A stretch of DNA of 64,000 bases from the NCBI GenBank assembly GCA_964521715.1, contig CAZFSS010000002.1:182223-246222 (forward strand). Reading direction: 5' to 3'. Positions within the stretch are counted from its first letter, which is position 1. Each line of letters starts with the position of its first letter. Below, one piece after another: positions 1-8,172 of this stretch. The notes below the pieces were generated by a model, which was not told the DNA's origin, did no database searches, and saw only the letters and a list, made by a program, of their open reading frames with translations. Source of the stretch: DAOVRD01 sp964521715 (lineage in GTDB: Bacteria; Planctomycetota; Brocadiia; SM23-32). The position numbers and the translations under genes are program-made.

Positions 1-174
1 CTGAGGGGCAAGAAGGTCGGCACCGTGATGCTCCACAAGCTGCTGGAGCGCATGGCCCAGAAGGGCTACAAGTACGCCTGGTTCACGTCGACCGACCTGG
101 GGACGGCGGATTACTACGCGAAGGCGGGCTACAAGGTGATACGCCGCCACGTGGGGATGGCCAGGGGGCTGTGA
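1..174 (+). CDS. GNAT-type acetyltransferase, C-terminal part
   Basis: The frame is open from the first base to TGA at 172-174, so only the last 57 residues are present. The pattern of a small-residue-rich helix (GKKVGTVMLHKLLERMA), then WFTSTDLGTADYYAKAGYKV, is the acetyl-CoA-binding helix and final strands of GNAT N-acyltransferases. The aromatic YYAKAGYKV is the usual place where the family says FYeklGF. Substrate cannot be told. It converges on the kinase gene downstream. The family call is good; the specific activity is unknown. Confidence 0.7.
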   Translation: MRGKKVGTVMLHKLLERMAQKGYKYAWFTSTDLGTADYYAKAGYKVIRRHVGMARGL

Positions 175-193
175 CCAAGGCCCGTGCCGCCGC

Positions 194-1483
194 TCAGGCG
201 CGGCACTCCTGTTCGATGCGGCGGCAGACCTCGACGGCGGTCTGGATGCGCTCCCCGGGCTGCTTGGCCATCATCTGCTGGATGATCCCGGAGGCGCTGA
301 GGGCCAGGTCCCTGCGCACCCGGTGCGGGGGCACGAGCGGCTCGTCAAGGTGCTTCTGGCAGACCTCCAGCGCCGTCCCGCCAGTGAACGGCGGCTGCCC
401 CGTCACCATGTGATACCACGTGGCCCCCAGGGAGTAGATGTCGCTGCGCGCGTCCGCGCGCCTGGCGTCCCTGATCTGCTCGGGCGCCATGTAGGAGGGC
501 GTGCCCATGCCCACGCCGCTGGGAGTGAGCGCCGTCAGGTCGGGATCGGCGCGGCGCACCAATCCCAGATCGGCCAGCTTCGCCACGCCTTCGCGCGTGA
601 CAAGGATGTTGCTCGGCTTGATGTCGCGATGGATCACGCCTTGCTCGTGCGCGTAGGCCAGCCCCCTGGCGGTCTGCATCACGATTCGGGAGGCCTCGCC
701 CGGCGCCAGGGGCCCCGACTCCAGGATCATGTCCCGCACGCTCTTGCCGGGGACGAACTCCATGGCGTAGAAGTAGCGCCCGCCGTCCTCCTCAAACGCA
801 ACGCCCCTGACGATGTTCGGGTGTTCGAGCTTCATCGCCGCCTGGGCTTCGCGGAAGAAGCGCGTCAGCAGCGGACGCTTTCTGGCCACGTCGGCCGGCA
901 GCACCTTGAGGGCCACGGTGCTGTCGTCCGGGCCGTGCGCGAGCCACACGCTGCCCATGCCGCCCTGGCCGATCTTGCGCACGATGGCAAACTGGCCCAG
1001 CGTGTCCACGTCGAGGTCGCCGGCCGCCTGCCGCAGCCTCTCGGCCGCCTCCTGGTCGAGCAGGTTCTGGAGGACGGCGCAATCCCACAGCGGGATGATC
1101 GACCCCTGCTCCCGCTTCCTGGCCTGGAACTCCAGGCATCGGCGCAGCTGGTCGCGCGTCAGCGCCCGTTGCGTCAACGCAAGCCGCCCGAACCGGTCCT
1201 CCTGGGGCGTGCCCACCGCGGCGACCACCATCGGCAGCGCGGCCGCCTGTGCGTGGGGCTTCTCGGCAGTCGGCTCGCCGAGCCCCCGCTTAGGCTTACC
1301 GTCGCGAGGCGGCCCGATCGGTTTACCCCATGGCTCCAGGTCGAACCGAGGGCTGATCCACCTGTTATACACCGCCCTGCTGAGGTGGTAGAGGCCGCCC
1401 AGTATCAGCGCGACTGTCCCCATGCCCAGCAGGATGGCCGCTGGTCCCAAGAAGACTCGCAGGTCGATAGAGCCGATCTGCAC
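194..1483 (-). CDS. Membrane-anchored Ser/Thr protein kinase (PknB/Hanks type)
   Basis: This 429-aa protein has an N-terminal membrane segment at about residues 10-36, a linker to about 160, and a Hanks-type kinase domain at about 165-425. Visible motifs are the glycine loop IGQGGMGSVW (171-180), ALKV with the ATP-binding lysine at 193, HRDIKPSNIL with the catalytic Asp, DLG in place of DFG (about 305), and GTPSYMAPEQ of the activation segment/P+1 loop. All catalytic residues are present, so it should be active. No PASTA or other sensor repeat follows the kinase, and the kinase lies C-terminal to the anchor, unlike PknB. The linker region (about 95-160) resembles the small helical domain seen before kinases in some PVC bacteria, but that is a weak impression. 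A near-consensus promoter lies just upstream. The target is unknown. Confidence 0.93.
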   Translation of the reverse strand: MQIGSIDLRVFLGPAAILLGMGTVALILGGLYHLSRAVYNRWISPRFDLEPWGKPIGPPRDGKPKRGLGEPTAEKPHAQAAALPMVVAAVGTPQEDRFGRLALTQRALTRDQLRRCLEFQARKREQGSIIPLWDCAVLQNLLDQEAAERLRQAAGDLDVDTLGQFAIVRKIGQGGMGSVWLAHGPDDSTVALKVLPADVARKRPLLTRFFREAQAAMKLEHPNIVRGVAFEEDGGRYFYAMEFVPGKSVRDMILESGPLAPGEASRIVMQTARGLAYAHEQGVIHRDIKPSNILVTREGVAKLADLGLVRRADPDLTALTPSGVGMGTPSYMAPEQIRDARRADARSDIYSLGATWYHMVTGQPPFTGGTALEVCQKHLDEPLVPPHRVRRDLALSASGIIQQMMAKQPGERIQTAVEVCRRIEQECRA

Positions 1484-1529
1484 AGTTTACGATTCCTATC
1501 GGAGGGCGCAGCGCACCGGGTCGCGCAGG

Positions 1530-1558
1530 ACTATAGTCGTGGGGGAGCCGACTGTCAA
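1530..1558 (-). promoter_or_regulatory. Sigma70-type promoter for the kinase gene
   Basis: On the minus strand a perfect -35 TTGACA (1553-1558) and -10 TATAGT (1530-1535) are separated by 17 bases, about 45 bases before the kinase ATG. The -35 overlaps the stop of the membrane-protein gene, so the kinase has its own promoter. Confidence 0.7.
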
Positions 1559-2466
1559 GACGGGCGTGCAGCGGCCCGCCCGCCCCCGCCGACCGGGCCC
1601 TCCTCGACAGCGGCGGACCGCTGAAGCAGCGTCACCAGCGCCCAGGCATAAAGCATCGAGTCGGCCAGAATCTCGATCCCGTGCAGCCCCCGCATGAAGA
1701 GCGGCAGCCAGAAGCTCTGGATCAGTCCGAACAGCCCTACCAGCGCGAAGTGCGCGAACCCGAGGGCCAGGATCAGCCGCCCCCGCGGCCCCGACCAGGC
1801 CACCAGGATGGGAAGCGAAACGAGGAGGAACAGCACGCTGCGCACCATCTGGACGGGGATGATCGTCCCCCAGCCCGGCATACGCAGCCCGAAGGCCCCC
1901 TCCCTGTAGTAGTCGGCCACGATCAGCCCGACGGGCGTGCCGAACAGGAAGTAGACGGCGGGGAAAGCCAGCACCGCCAGCCCAAGGCGCCACGCCCACG
2001 ACGCGTCCCGCCGGCCCGAGAAGAAACGCCTCAGGTCCTCGCAGAGGCGGCCCTCGCCGTCCTCAGCCCTGAACAGCAGCGCCACCAGCCCCGCGCACAT
2101 CAGGCACGGCAGCAGAACGAGCGCCGCCATCGCGCCCGTCCCGCGCATCGTCGTGAAGACATGGGCCTCTATGGCGGTGTTGACGCCCAGCGTCACGAAC
2201 GCGAACGCACCCAGCATCGTCCACCGAGTCCCGAACCGGCCGCACAGACTGCGGGCGACCGGCGCCAGCCCGAGCACCACCACAAGGCTGCCGAGGAGCA
2301 GGCCGGCGGCCATCGTGGCTTCATCTGCCCCCTCCGGCATGGCAGGGAGCTCGAGCCCGAGCGCCTGGACCAACGCGGCGCCCGCCATCGTGCCGACGAC
2401 GTAAGCCGCCGCACAGACGGGCACCTTCCACAGATAGGACAGGGCAGTTCCGATCGCAGTTCTCAC
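1555..2466 (-). CDS. Polytopic inner-membrane protein of unknown function
   Basis: The 303-aa product is strongly hydrophobic, with about seven to eight predicted membrane segments (for example around residues 12-35, 50-70, 80-105, 115-135, 165-185, 205-225 and 235-255). The C-terminal tail is Gly/Arg-rich and probably cytoplasmic. Tyr, Trp and Pro cluster around residues 170-205 (FGTPVGLIVADYYREG). I recognise no family; paired halves around the central hydrophilic stretch (RRFFSGRRDASW) are reminiscent of permeases or YIP1-like proteins. It sits upstream of the kinase in the same orientation, which leaves open a functional link. Confidence 0.7.
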   Translation of the reverse strand: MRTAIGTALSYLWKVPVCAAAYVVGTMAGAALVQALGLELPAMPEGADEATMAAGLLLGSLVVVLGLAPVARSLCGRFGTRWTMLGAFAFVTLGVNTAIEAHVFTTMRGTGAMAALVLLPCLMCAGLVALLFRAEDGEGRLCEDLRRFFSGRRDASWAWRLGLAVLAFPAVYFLFGTPVGLIVADYYREGAFGLRMPGWGTIIPVQMVRSVLFLLVSLPILVAWSGPRGRLILALGFAHFALVGLFGLIQSFWLPLFMRGLHGIEILADSMLYAWALVTLLQRSAAVEEGPVGGGGRAAARPS

Positions 2467-2565
2467 GGGCGTCGGCTCCTCCGGTCAGGGCGCCCCGAGC
2501 CCCAACGACAGCGGCAGCGGACGGCATTGTACCGCTGCGGCGCCGCGCCCGCCACAGGCACAATC

Positions 2566-2594
2566 TTGACAAACAAGGGCGGCCGACGTACGCT
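2566..2594 (+). promoter_or_regulatory. Probable promoter for the MASE3-PAS gene
   Basis: TTGACA at 2566-2571, a 17-base spacer and TACGCT at 2589-2594 (4 of 6 consensus) precede the ATG at 2622. The intergenic interval also separates the divergent membrane-protein gene. Confidence 0.45.
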
Positions 2595-2621
2595 TGCCAT
2601 CGGATATCGAGGAGGCGACCT

Positions 2622-3782
2622 ATGGACGGGCCGACCGGGGGCAGCGCCGTGGAGCGGGGTGGCGTGAGCGCCGGCGACTTCGCCACCGAGGTCCTTGCCG
2701 GCCTGGTCCTGGTGGGCCTGGCTGCAACGCGGCTCCACAACTTCCTGCTCTTCCACAGCCTCGCCGAGATCTTCAGCATCGTCGTCGCGTGCGGCACCTT
2801 CATGGTCGTGTGGAACGCACGCCGGTACGTCGTCAACAACTACGTGATGTTCATCGGCATCGCGCTGTTGTTCGTCGCCCTGGTGGACACGCTCCACATG
2901 CTGGCGTACAAGGGCATGGGGGTGTTCCAGACGCCGGGCAGCAACCTGACCGTCCAGCTCTGGATGGTGGCCCGCTTGCTGCAGGGCGTCTCGTTCCTGC
3001 TCGCGCCCATTTTCATCCGCCGCAGGCTCAGGGCCGTTCCCGTGCTCGTCTTCTACGTCCTGGCCACGTTCCTCCTGCTCGCGTCGGTCTTCTACTGGGA
3101 CCTGTTCCCCGTGTGCTACACGGAGGGCGCCGGGCTTACGGCCTTCAAGAAGGCCAGCGAATACGCCGTATGCGCCGTCCTGATCGGCTCGATGTTCCTG
3201 CTGCTGAAGAACCGCCGCTCGTTCGACCGCCACGTGGTGAGCGTGCTGGTCCTGTCCCTGGGGTTCACCATAGCCTCCGAGCTCGCCTTCACGCTGTACG
3301 TGGACGTCGACAGCCCCGTCAGCATGCTGGGCCACCTGCTGAAGATCGTGGCCTTCTACCTCATTTACAAGGCCGTCATCGAGGCCAGCCTCGTGCGGCC
3401 CCACCGGACCCTATACAGGGAGTTGAAGGAAAGCGAGGAGGCCCTGCGCGCCAGCGAGCTGCGCTTCCGCCGAATGGTCGACGAGAGCCCGGACGGCGTG
3501 GTCGTGGTCAGCCAGGGCGGAATCGTCCGCTACATGAACCCCGCTTCCCAGGCGCTCCTGGGCGCGAAGGCCGACGCGATGATCGGCAAGCCTTTCCAGC
3601 ACTCAATCAAGCCGGGCAAGACGACGCTGCTGAGCATCGCGCCCGTGGAAACGGGCACGGTCACCCTCAGGGCCCGCATGGTCGGGACGCAGTGGGTCGG
3701 CGAGCCGGCCTACCTGCTGACCCTGCACGACATAAGCGACCAGCACCCCGTCGACACGGAGCCGCAGGCCCGGCTGCCGTAG
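2622..3782 (+). CDS. MASE3-PAS membrane sensor lacking an output domain
   Basis: The 386-aa protein begins with a MASE3-type membrane sensor: NFLLFHSLAEIFSIVVACG, then DTLHMLAYKGMGVF and several further membrane helices to about residue 245. A short coiled coil (ELKESEEALRASELRFRRM) leads into a PAS domain (about 283-370) with the typical DESPDGVVVV and MNPASQALLG signatures. In most relatives MASE3-PAS is followed by a histidine kinase, GGDEF or EAL domain; here the protein stops after the PAS fold. It could work as a stand-alone ligand-binding membrane protein or be a truncated sensor. The start is supported by the upstream promoter and a GAGG-type site. Signal and partner are unknown. Confidence 0.85.
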   Translation: MDGPTGGSAVERGGVSAGDFATEVLAGLVLVGLAATRLHNFLLFHSLAEIFSIVVACGTFMVVWNARRYVVNNYVMFIGIALLFVALVDTLHMLAYKGMGVFQTPGSNLTVQLWMVARLLQGVSFLLAPIFIRRRLRAVPVLVFYVLATFLLLASVFYWDLFPVCYTEGAGLTAFKKASEYAVCAVLIGSMFLLLKNRRSFDRHVVSVLVLSLGFTIASELAFTLYVDVDSPVSMLGHLLKIVAFYLIYKAVIEASLVRPHRTLYRELKESEEALRASELRFRRMVDESPDGVVVVSQGGIVRYMNPASQALLGAKADAMIGKPFQHSIKPGKTTLLSIAPVETGTVTLRARMVGTQWVGEPAYLLTLHDISDQHPVDTEPQARLP

Positions 3783-3808
3783 GCGCGGCGCGGTTTCTGA
3801 GGGCAGAT

Positions 3809-3973
3809 GTGGGCCGGGGCAGCGCAAGCGAGAGGATCAACCGAAAGACCAGAAGGCGGGGCAGTCGGACGGCCCGGGAGGCCGAGATCGACGAGCTGGC
3901 TGCTGACCTCTGGGGCCTGTCGAAGGCGGAGCTGAAGGACATCCAGGATTCCTTGGCGGACCTAATGGAATGA
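3809..3973 (+). pseudogene. Fragment resembling the C-terminal end of a type II restriction-modification methylase
   Basis: A short frame opening at GTG 3809 (with GAGGGCAG upstream) encodes about 54 residues ending EIDELAADLWGLSKAELKDI plus a short tail. The pattern EID-x-L-V/A-x-x-LYGL-x-x-x-E is the usual last segment of Eco57I/BseRI-like DNA methyltransferases and restriction-methylase fusions, where it ends proteins of about 1000 residues. Nothing upstream in this frame continues the match, because the sensor gene occupies that DNA in another frame. I infer a leftover tail of a deleted or displaced methylase gene; a genuine small protein cannot be excluded. Confidence 0.4.
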
Positions 3974-4040
3974 GTGGTTGAGGCGTCGGCGGACATGTCG
4001 GGTCAAGTCACACATCACGGGTGGGTCGAAGGGGAATCCA

Positions 4041-5654
4041 ATGCCGGGTACTAGGCCGTTCGGTACGAAAGACATAGGCGGCGAGCTATTGCCGATCCTC
4101 ACGCGGGGCATCTACCGTGACCCGCTGGACACGCTTAGGGAGTACGTCCAGAACTCCATAGATGCTGGCGCTCACCATATCCAGGTCGCGATCACCTCTG
4201 ACCTCATCTCGGTGCGCGACGACGGAGCGGGCATGACGCGACAGGTCGCCGAGCGCGCCATCCGCTTGGGCATGTCCGACAAGGACCCTACTCAGGACGT
4301 TGGTTTCAGGGGCATAGGTGTCTACAGCGCTTTTAACGTATGCCAGAAGCTGGAAATCTACACGCGCCCGCGAGCCGGAGAGCCTTCCAAGTTGGTGTTC
4401 GACTTTGCGAGAACCCGCGAGAAGCTTCAGGACGAAGAGCAGCGCAGGCTGAACGGCAAGCCCTCAGGGCTCGACTTGGTGGCCCTATTGGGCGACTCGG
4501 TGTGGGTCGAGGAGTGCAGCGAGTGCCCAATAGCAGCAAGCGGCACAGTGGTGTTACTGGTAGGCATCCGGGGTGACGTGTACGGCCGACTGACAGACCG
4601 AGGGGCGGTCCGTCAGTATCTGGAGTCAGTTGTACCGCTACCGTTCCCGCCGGCGTTTGCCTATAAGCATCAGATAGAGGCCAGGTTCCGACAGGATGAT
4701 TACCGGGTGGTGGACATGGAACTCACCATAGACGGACGGAACGAGGCCATTTGCAGGCCGTACCGGGACTCCATGTTCACACACGGCAAAGGGATTGGGC
4801 CGAAGTTCTACCCTCTGAGCCATGTTCTGGCTCGCGGCAAGCTGGGGTTCGCCTGGGTCTGCCTTAACGACGCACGTAGGTACCTGCCCGACCGGGCATT
4901 GCGCGGCCTTCTGGTCAAGAAGTTCGGCTTCTCTGTTGGTGACAGGGATTACTTCGCCCGCTACTTCTCGCGCCAGGTCTTCAACAACCGTGTGACGGGC
5001 GAGATCATCGTTACCCGTGACGAGCTCGTTCCGAACGCTGCAAGGTCTGAGTTCGAACCTAGCCCCATCCGAGATGCTCTTTACCTCGCCTTCTCCAACC
5101 TGGCGGCCAAGGTTTCGAGGTGGGCCAACCAGGTTCAAGAGGAACTGAAAGCCAGAGAAGAGCTTCAGGAGATCTCTCCTGAGGTCTTCAGAATCGCCGA
5201 AGAAGTTCCTCTGTCGGAACGGGACGTACCTAAGCTATTGTCTCTGAATAACGTACTCTCCTCCTACGAGAGCAGGCTCAGGACTCACCACGCGAAACTG
5301 AAGAAGATGAACCCAGGGCTGCTCAGGCGGACGCTGACGGCGCTTGCTCAGACCCAGGACACCATCGCCGAGGTGCTAAGCGCTCAACAGCTCGGAGGTG
5401 AGGCGCGCAAAGGGCGGGTAAGACGGGCCGGGAGGCTGCTGGTTACCGCACCATCCGAAGAGGAGCTCGCCCACGCGCGGGAGAAACCCCATACCCTGGT
5501 CGACATCGTTGGCTATCTCGGCATGGACCTCAGCGCTGACGCCACCCTTCTTCTTGAGTACATCGACAGGGAAGTCCTGCAGCGGAAGCTCTCGCCTGTA
5601 GAGTACGCCGAGTGCATGGCGGATCTCCTTGCGTTCCTGGAGGAGAGCCTGTGA
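4041..5654 (+). CDS. GHKL/Hsp90-type ATPase of an accessory operon
   Basis: The product of 537 aa (start at ATG 4041, preceded by GAAGGGGA) has a GHKL ATP-binding domain at the N terminus. The N box is REYVQNSIDAGA (about 33-44), the G1 box VRDDGAGM (about 59-66), and the lid GFRGIGVYSAF (about 89-99). This N-D-A-x-A order is that of Hsp90, MutL, MORC and related HATPase_c_3 proteins. After about residue 190 the protein is not recognisable; the second half is charged and helical, with SLNNVLSSYESRLRTHHAKL looking like a coiled coil near 390-430. The stop is one base from the next ATG, so the following gene is translated with it. It probably drives an ATP-dependent conformational cycle in a complex with the next product. 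Its base composition is less GC-rich than the flanking genes, which suggests transfer. Confidence 0.8.
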   Translation: MPGTRPFGTKDIGGELLPILTRGIYRDPLDTLREYVQNSIDAGAHHIQVAITSDLISVRDDGAGMTRQVAERAIRLGMSDKDPTQDVGFRGIGVYSAFNVCQKLEIYTRPRAGEPSKLVFDFARTREKLQDEEQRRLNGKPSGLDLVALLGDSVWVEECSECPIAASGTVVLLVGIRGDVYGRLTDRGAVRQYLESVVPLPFPPAFAYKHQIEARFRQDDYRVVDMELTIDGRNEAICRPYRDSMFTHGKGIGPKFYPLSHVLARGKLGFAWVCLNDARRYLPDRALRGLLVKKFGFSVGDRDYFARYFSRQVFNNRVTGEIIVTRDELVPNAARSEFEPSPIRDALYLAFSNLAAKVSRWANQVQEELKAREELQEISPEVFRIAEEVPLSERDVPKLLSLNNVLSSYESRLRTHHAKLKKMNPGLLRRTLTALAQTQDTIAEVLSAQQLGGEARKGRVRRAGRLLVTAPSEEELAHAREKPHTLVDIVGYLGMDLSADATLLLEYIDREVLQRKLSPVEYAECMADLLAFLEESL

Positions 5655-5655
5655 C

Positions 5656-6615
5656 ATGGCGGCGATGTTCGCGGACCATCCACGAAAGAAGGTAGTGCGC
5701 GAGGACTGGGATACTCCCGTCCTCAACTTCCTGCACGACAGGTGGAACCACGGATACTTCTACTTTGGGCTGCCGGGGCCACAAGCCTTGGACATCAGGC
5801 TGTGGCGCGAGATGATCCGCCGGGTGGTCGCGTTCGAAATCGAGGAAGCGCACTCCAGAGATCCGAGGAGATCGATTGTCGAGCTCAACAGGCAGTTGGC
5901 GCTACTTGGGGTGCCGTACTCAGTGTACTGCGGTCCTTTGGAGGAAGTCGTGTTGGGCGGCGTAGACTATGATGGTAGGCAGCTCGAGATCAAGGAGTTT
6001 GTTACGCTGTTCAACCTGGACTTCTGCAATTCCATCACCGGAGCAGTGCGAACGGCTCATGGCAAGAGATACCTGCGTTTCGAGGCCCTCCGAGAGATCG
6101 TGAGCTTCCAACGACGACTCTACCGTGCTGCAGGGGTCTCCCGGTTTGTGATGCTGGTCACGGTACAGGATGCTTTCCACGTCCGACAGCTTAGGAGCTT
6201 CGTGTCAAACCCCGACCTGCCATCGGAGACAGCCGACTACTTAAGTGAGGTCCTAAGGGACAGAGGTCTACCGGACAAGGCCTTCGCATGCGATACCGCT
6301 CTACTGAAGGCCTTCGTCTTCACGTGTCTCAGAGAGTACCTGAGAGGGCAAAACGCCACTTCAGTCTTTCTGCCGCCCGTCGTCTACTATGGTGCTGCCG
6401 GACATACTCAGATGATGCACTTCGTCGTCGTGTGCGCCATGGAGAGGGAGGATACCGCCCTGGTTGAGGATCCCCAGGGGGCGGCGGATTTCCTTGGCAT
6501 GCAGGTGTTGCGGGCCGACGAGCGGGATATCAAACCAGAGGCGGCTTGCGGCCCAGTGCGCGCTGTGGTCACTGATAGCGTCTCAGTTGTCAGGAACTAC
6601 CTCTTCGATGAGTAG
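5656..6615 (+). CDS. Unknown protein encoded between a GHKL ATPase and a radical SAM enzyme
   Basis: This 319-aa protein follows the ATPase by one base and overlaps the next gene by 8 bases (the radical SAM ATG lies at 6608, this stop ends at 6615). I recognise no family. The N-terminal segment FYFGLPGPQALDIRLWREMI followed by RRVVAFE has the look of a nucleotide- or SAM-binding motif. A hydrophobic strand-rich region follows (SRFVMLVTVQDAFHVRQL, residues about 170-190), and near the C terminus come VFLPPVVYYGAAGHTQMMHF and a strand with EREDTALVEDP. No membrane segment or signal peptide is visible. Tight coupling on both sides implies that it acts with the ATPase and the radical SAM protein. 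Confidence 0.72.
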   Translation: MAAMFADHPRKKVVREDWDTPVLNFLHDRWNHGYFYFGLPGPQALDIRLWREMIRRVVAFEIEEAHSRDPRRSIVELNRQLALLGVPYSVYCGPLEEVVLGGVDYDGRQLEIKEFVTLFNLDFCNSITGAVRTAHGKRYLRFEALREIVSFQRRLYRAAGVSRFVMLVTVQDAFHVRQLRSFVSNPDLPSETADYLSEVLRDRGLPDKAFACDTALLKAFVFTCLREYLRGQNATSVFLPPVVYYGAAGHTQMMHFVVVCAMEREDTALVEDPQGAADFLGMQVLRADERDIKPEAACGPVRAVVTDSVSVVRNYLFDE

Positions 6616-8140
6616 AACTGCGAAGCACGTCCAGGCAGTAAGGGGCTTCAGCCGCAGTCGACTCGGCGGGCAGCCTCGCCGTCGGACTGCGCTGCTCATC
6701 AACCCGCCCGTCTACGACACGCAATACTGGGCGCAGTGGAGCCAGCCGTACGGCTTGCTGAGAATCGCCGCACTGCTCAGGAAACACCGCTACAAGCGCA
6801 TCGAGCTGTTCGACTTCATGGAAACCGATGGACAGCGAAAGGTCTACCAGCACCGGATCAACCGCGAAGAGGAGTACTCTGAGCGAGACCAGCCCTCCCG
6901 CCCTACTCAGCCGGTGAAGATCGGCAAGAACGGTGAAGAGCTAAGCCTGTACAAGCAGCACTTCGGCAAGACGTGGGCGGAGTTCGACGAGTGGCTCGAC
7001 GAGAAGGGCTTCACCGGCAAGCATCCGCCGCACGAAGTCTGGATCTCCGCCATCATGACTTACTGGTGGGAGAGCGTACGAGACCTGACCGTCCGGTTGC
7101 GGCGCCGGTTCGGCAAGCACACCACGATCCTACTCGGTGGTGTTTACCCAACGCTCTGCCCTCAGCACGCGGCCAGGATGACCGAGGCCGACATCGTGGT
7201 CGCAGGCGAGGTGAAGGAGGCGAACGACCTCTGGACGGACCTGTCCCTCTATGAGACCCCGCCTGACTATGCCATCATCACCCCGACGCGCGGCTGCCCC
7301 TACAACTGCGGCTATTGCGCTCAGAAGGCCCTGAACCGCGGCCGTCGGAAGCCCTGCCGTCGCGACCCAGACGACCTGCTGGCGGAAATGAAGGACAAGC
7401 ACGACCGCTACGGCATCCGCGAGTTCGCGTTCTACGCCGACTACCTCCTCTTCGACTACGAGCACTGCTTGCTGCCACTGCTCCGGCGCATCGTTGAAGA
7501 GGGGTTGCCGTTCAAGCTGCACGCACCAGAGGGCCTGCACGTGCGCACGCTATGCCAGTCCCAGGAGCTCGTCGACCTGCTGAAGGCCTCTGGCTTCGAG
7601 AAGGTCTACCTGCCCTTCGAGCACATCGACCAAGACTACCTAGCTGCCCTGAACCGGGACCATGTGGGGATTGAACACTTCGTGAAGGCAGTGCGTATGA
7701 TCGAGAAAGCGGGGTTCCGCATGCGCAACCTGGAGGTCAACGCCTTCGTTCTGTACGGCCTGCCCCAGGAGAAGATCGACGACGTGGTAAGGAGTGTGCT
7801 CTTTGTCTCAGAGGTGGTGGGCTCGATAATCCCCATGCTATTCACCCCCGTGCCGACGACTCAGGTCTACGAGGACTTTCTGCCATTCATCCGGGAGCGA
7901 GGATGGGATCGGGACCTGCACATGCTGAACGGCAAGCTCTATCCGTTCCTCGAGCTGAACGAAGGCTCCGTGAGCGACTACGTTGACCTCCAACGGCTGA
8001 TGTATATGCTGAACGCGCACTACCGCAGCGCTTCCTTCCGTCCCTTTGGCAACACTCTAGTGGCCCAAAGCTTCCGAAACAACCTAGCGAACGGATTCAG
8101 TGAGCGCGTCGCTCGGATGGCGGCGGGTGCCGACACGTAA
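6608..8140 (+). CDS. B12-binding-type radical SAM enzyme
   Basis: The 510-aa product (ATG 6608, inside the end of the preceding gene) has the two-domain layout of cobalamin-binding radical SAM enzymes. The first 200 residues form a Rossmann-like B12 domain that begins TALLINPPVYDT and contains TTILLGGVYPTLCPQHAA. Next is the radical SAM core with TPTRGCPYNCGYC, whose CxxxCxxC binds the 4Fe-4S cluster. Later landmarks are FYADYLLFDYEH, GFEKVYLPFEHID and NAFVLYGLPQEK. A roughly 90-residue insertion at 50-140 (DGQRKVYQHRINREEEYSER and beyond) is also typical of B12-radical SAM proteins of unknown substrate. Members modify RNA, peptides, lipids or antibiotics by methylation or rearrangement; the substrate here is unknown. 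The pairing with a GHKL ATPase is unusual. Confidence 0.87.
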   Translation: MSRTAKHVQAVRGFSRSRLGGQPRRRTALLINPPVYDTQYWAQWSQPYGLLRIAALLRKHRYKRIELFDFMETDGQRKVYQHRINREEEYSERDQPSRPTQPVKIGKNGEELSLYKQHFGKTWAEFDEWLDEKGFTGKHPPHEVWISAIMTYWWESVRDLTVRLRRRFGKHTTILLGGVYPTLCPQHAARMTEADIVVAGEVKEANDLWTDLSLYETPPDYAIITPTRGCPYNCGYCAQKALNRGRRKPCRRDPDDLLAEMKDKHDRYGIREFAFYADYLLFDYEHCLLPLLRRIVEEGLPFKLHAPEGLHVRTLCQSQELVDLLKASGFEKVYLPFEHIDQDYLAALNRDHVGIEHFVKAVRMIEKAGFRMRNLEVNAFVLYGLPQEKIDDVVRSVLFVSEVVGSIIPMLFTPVPTTQVYEDFLPFIRERGWDRDLHMLNGKLYPFLELNEGSVSDYVDLQRLMYMLNAHYRSASFRPFGNTLVAQSFRNNLANGFSERVARMAAGADT

Positions 8141-8172
8141 CAGCAAAACCCGAACCTAGCCGGAGGGTCGCC

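Noticed and set aside
323..1624. Long plus-strand frame opposite the kinase gene
   Set aside because: It is rich in Arg, His and Gly, lacks any domain, and lies wholly over an intact kinase; high GC makes such antisense frames common.
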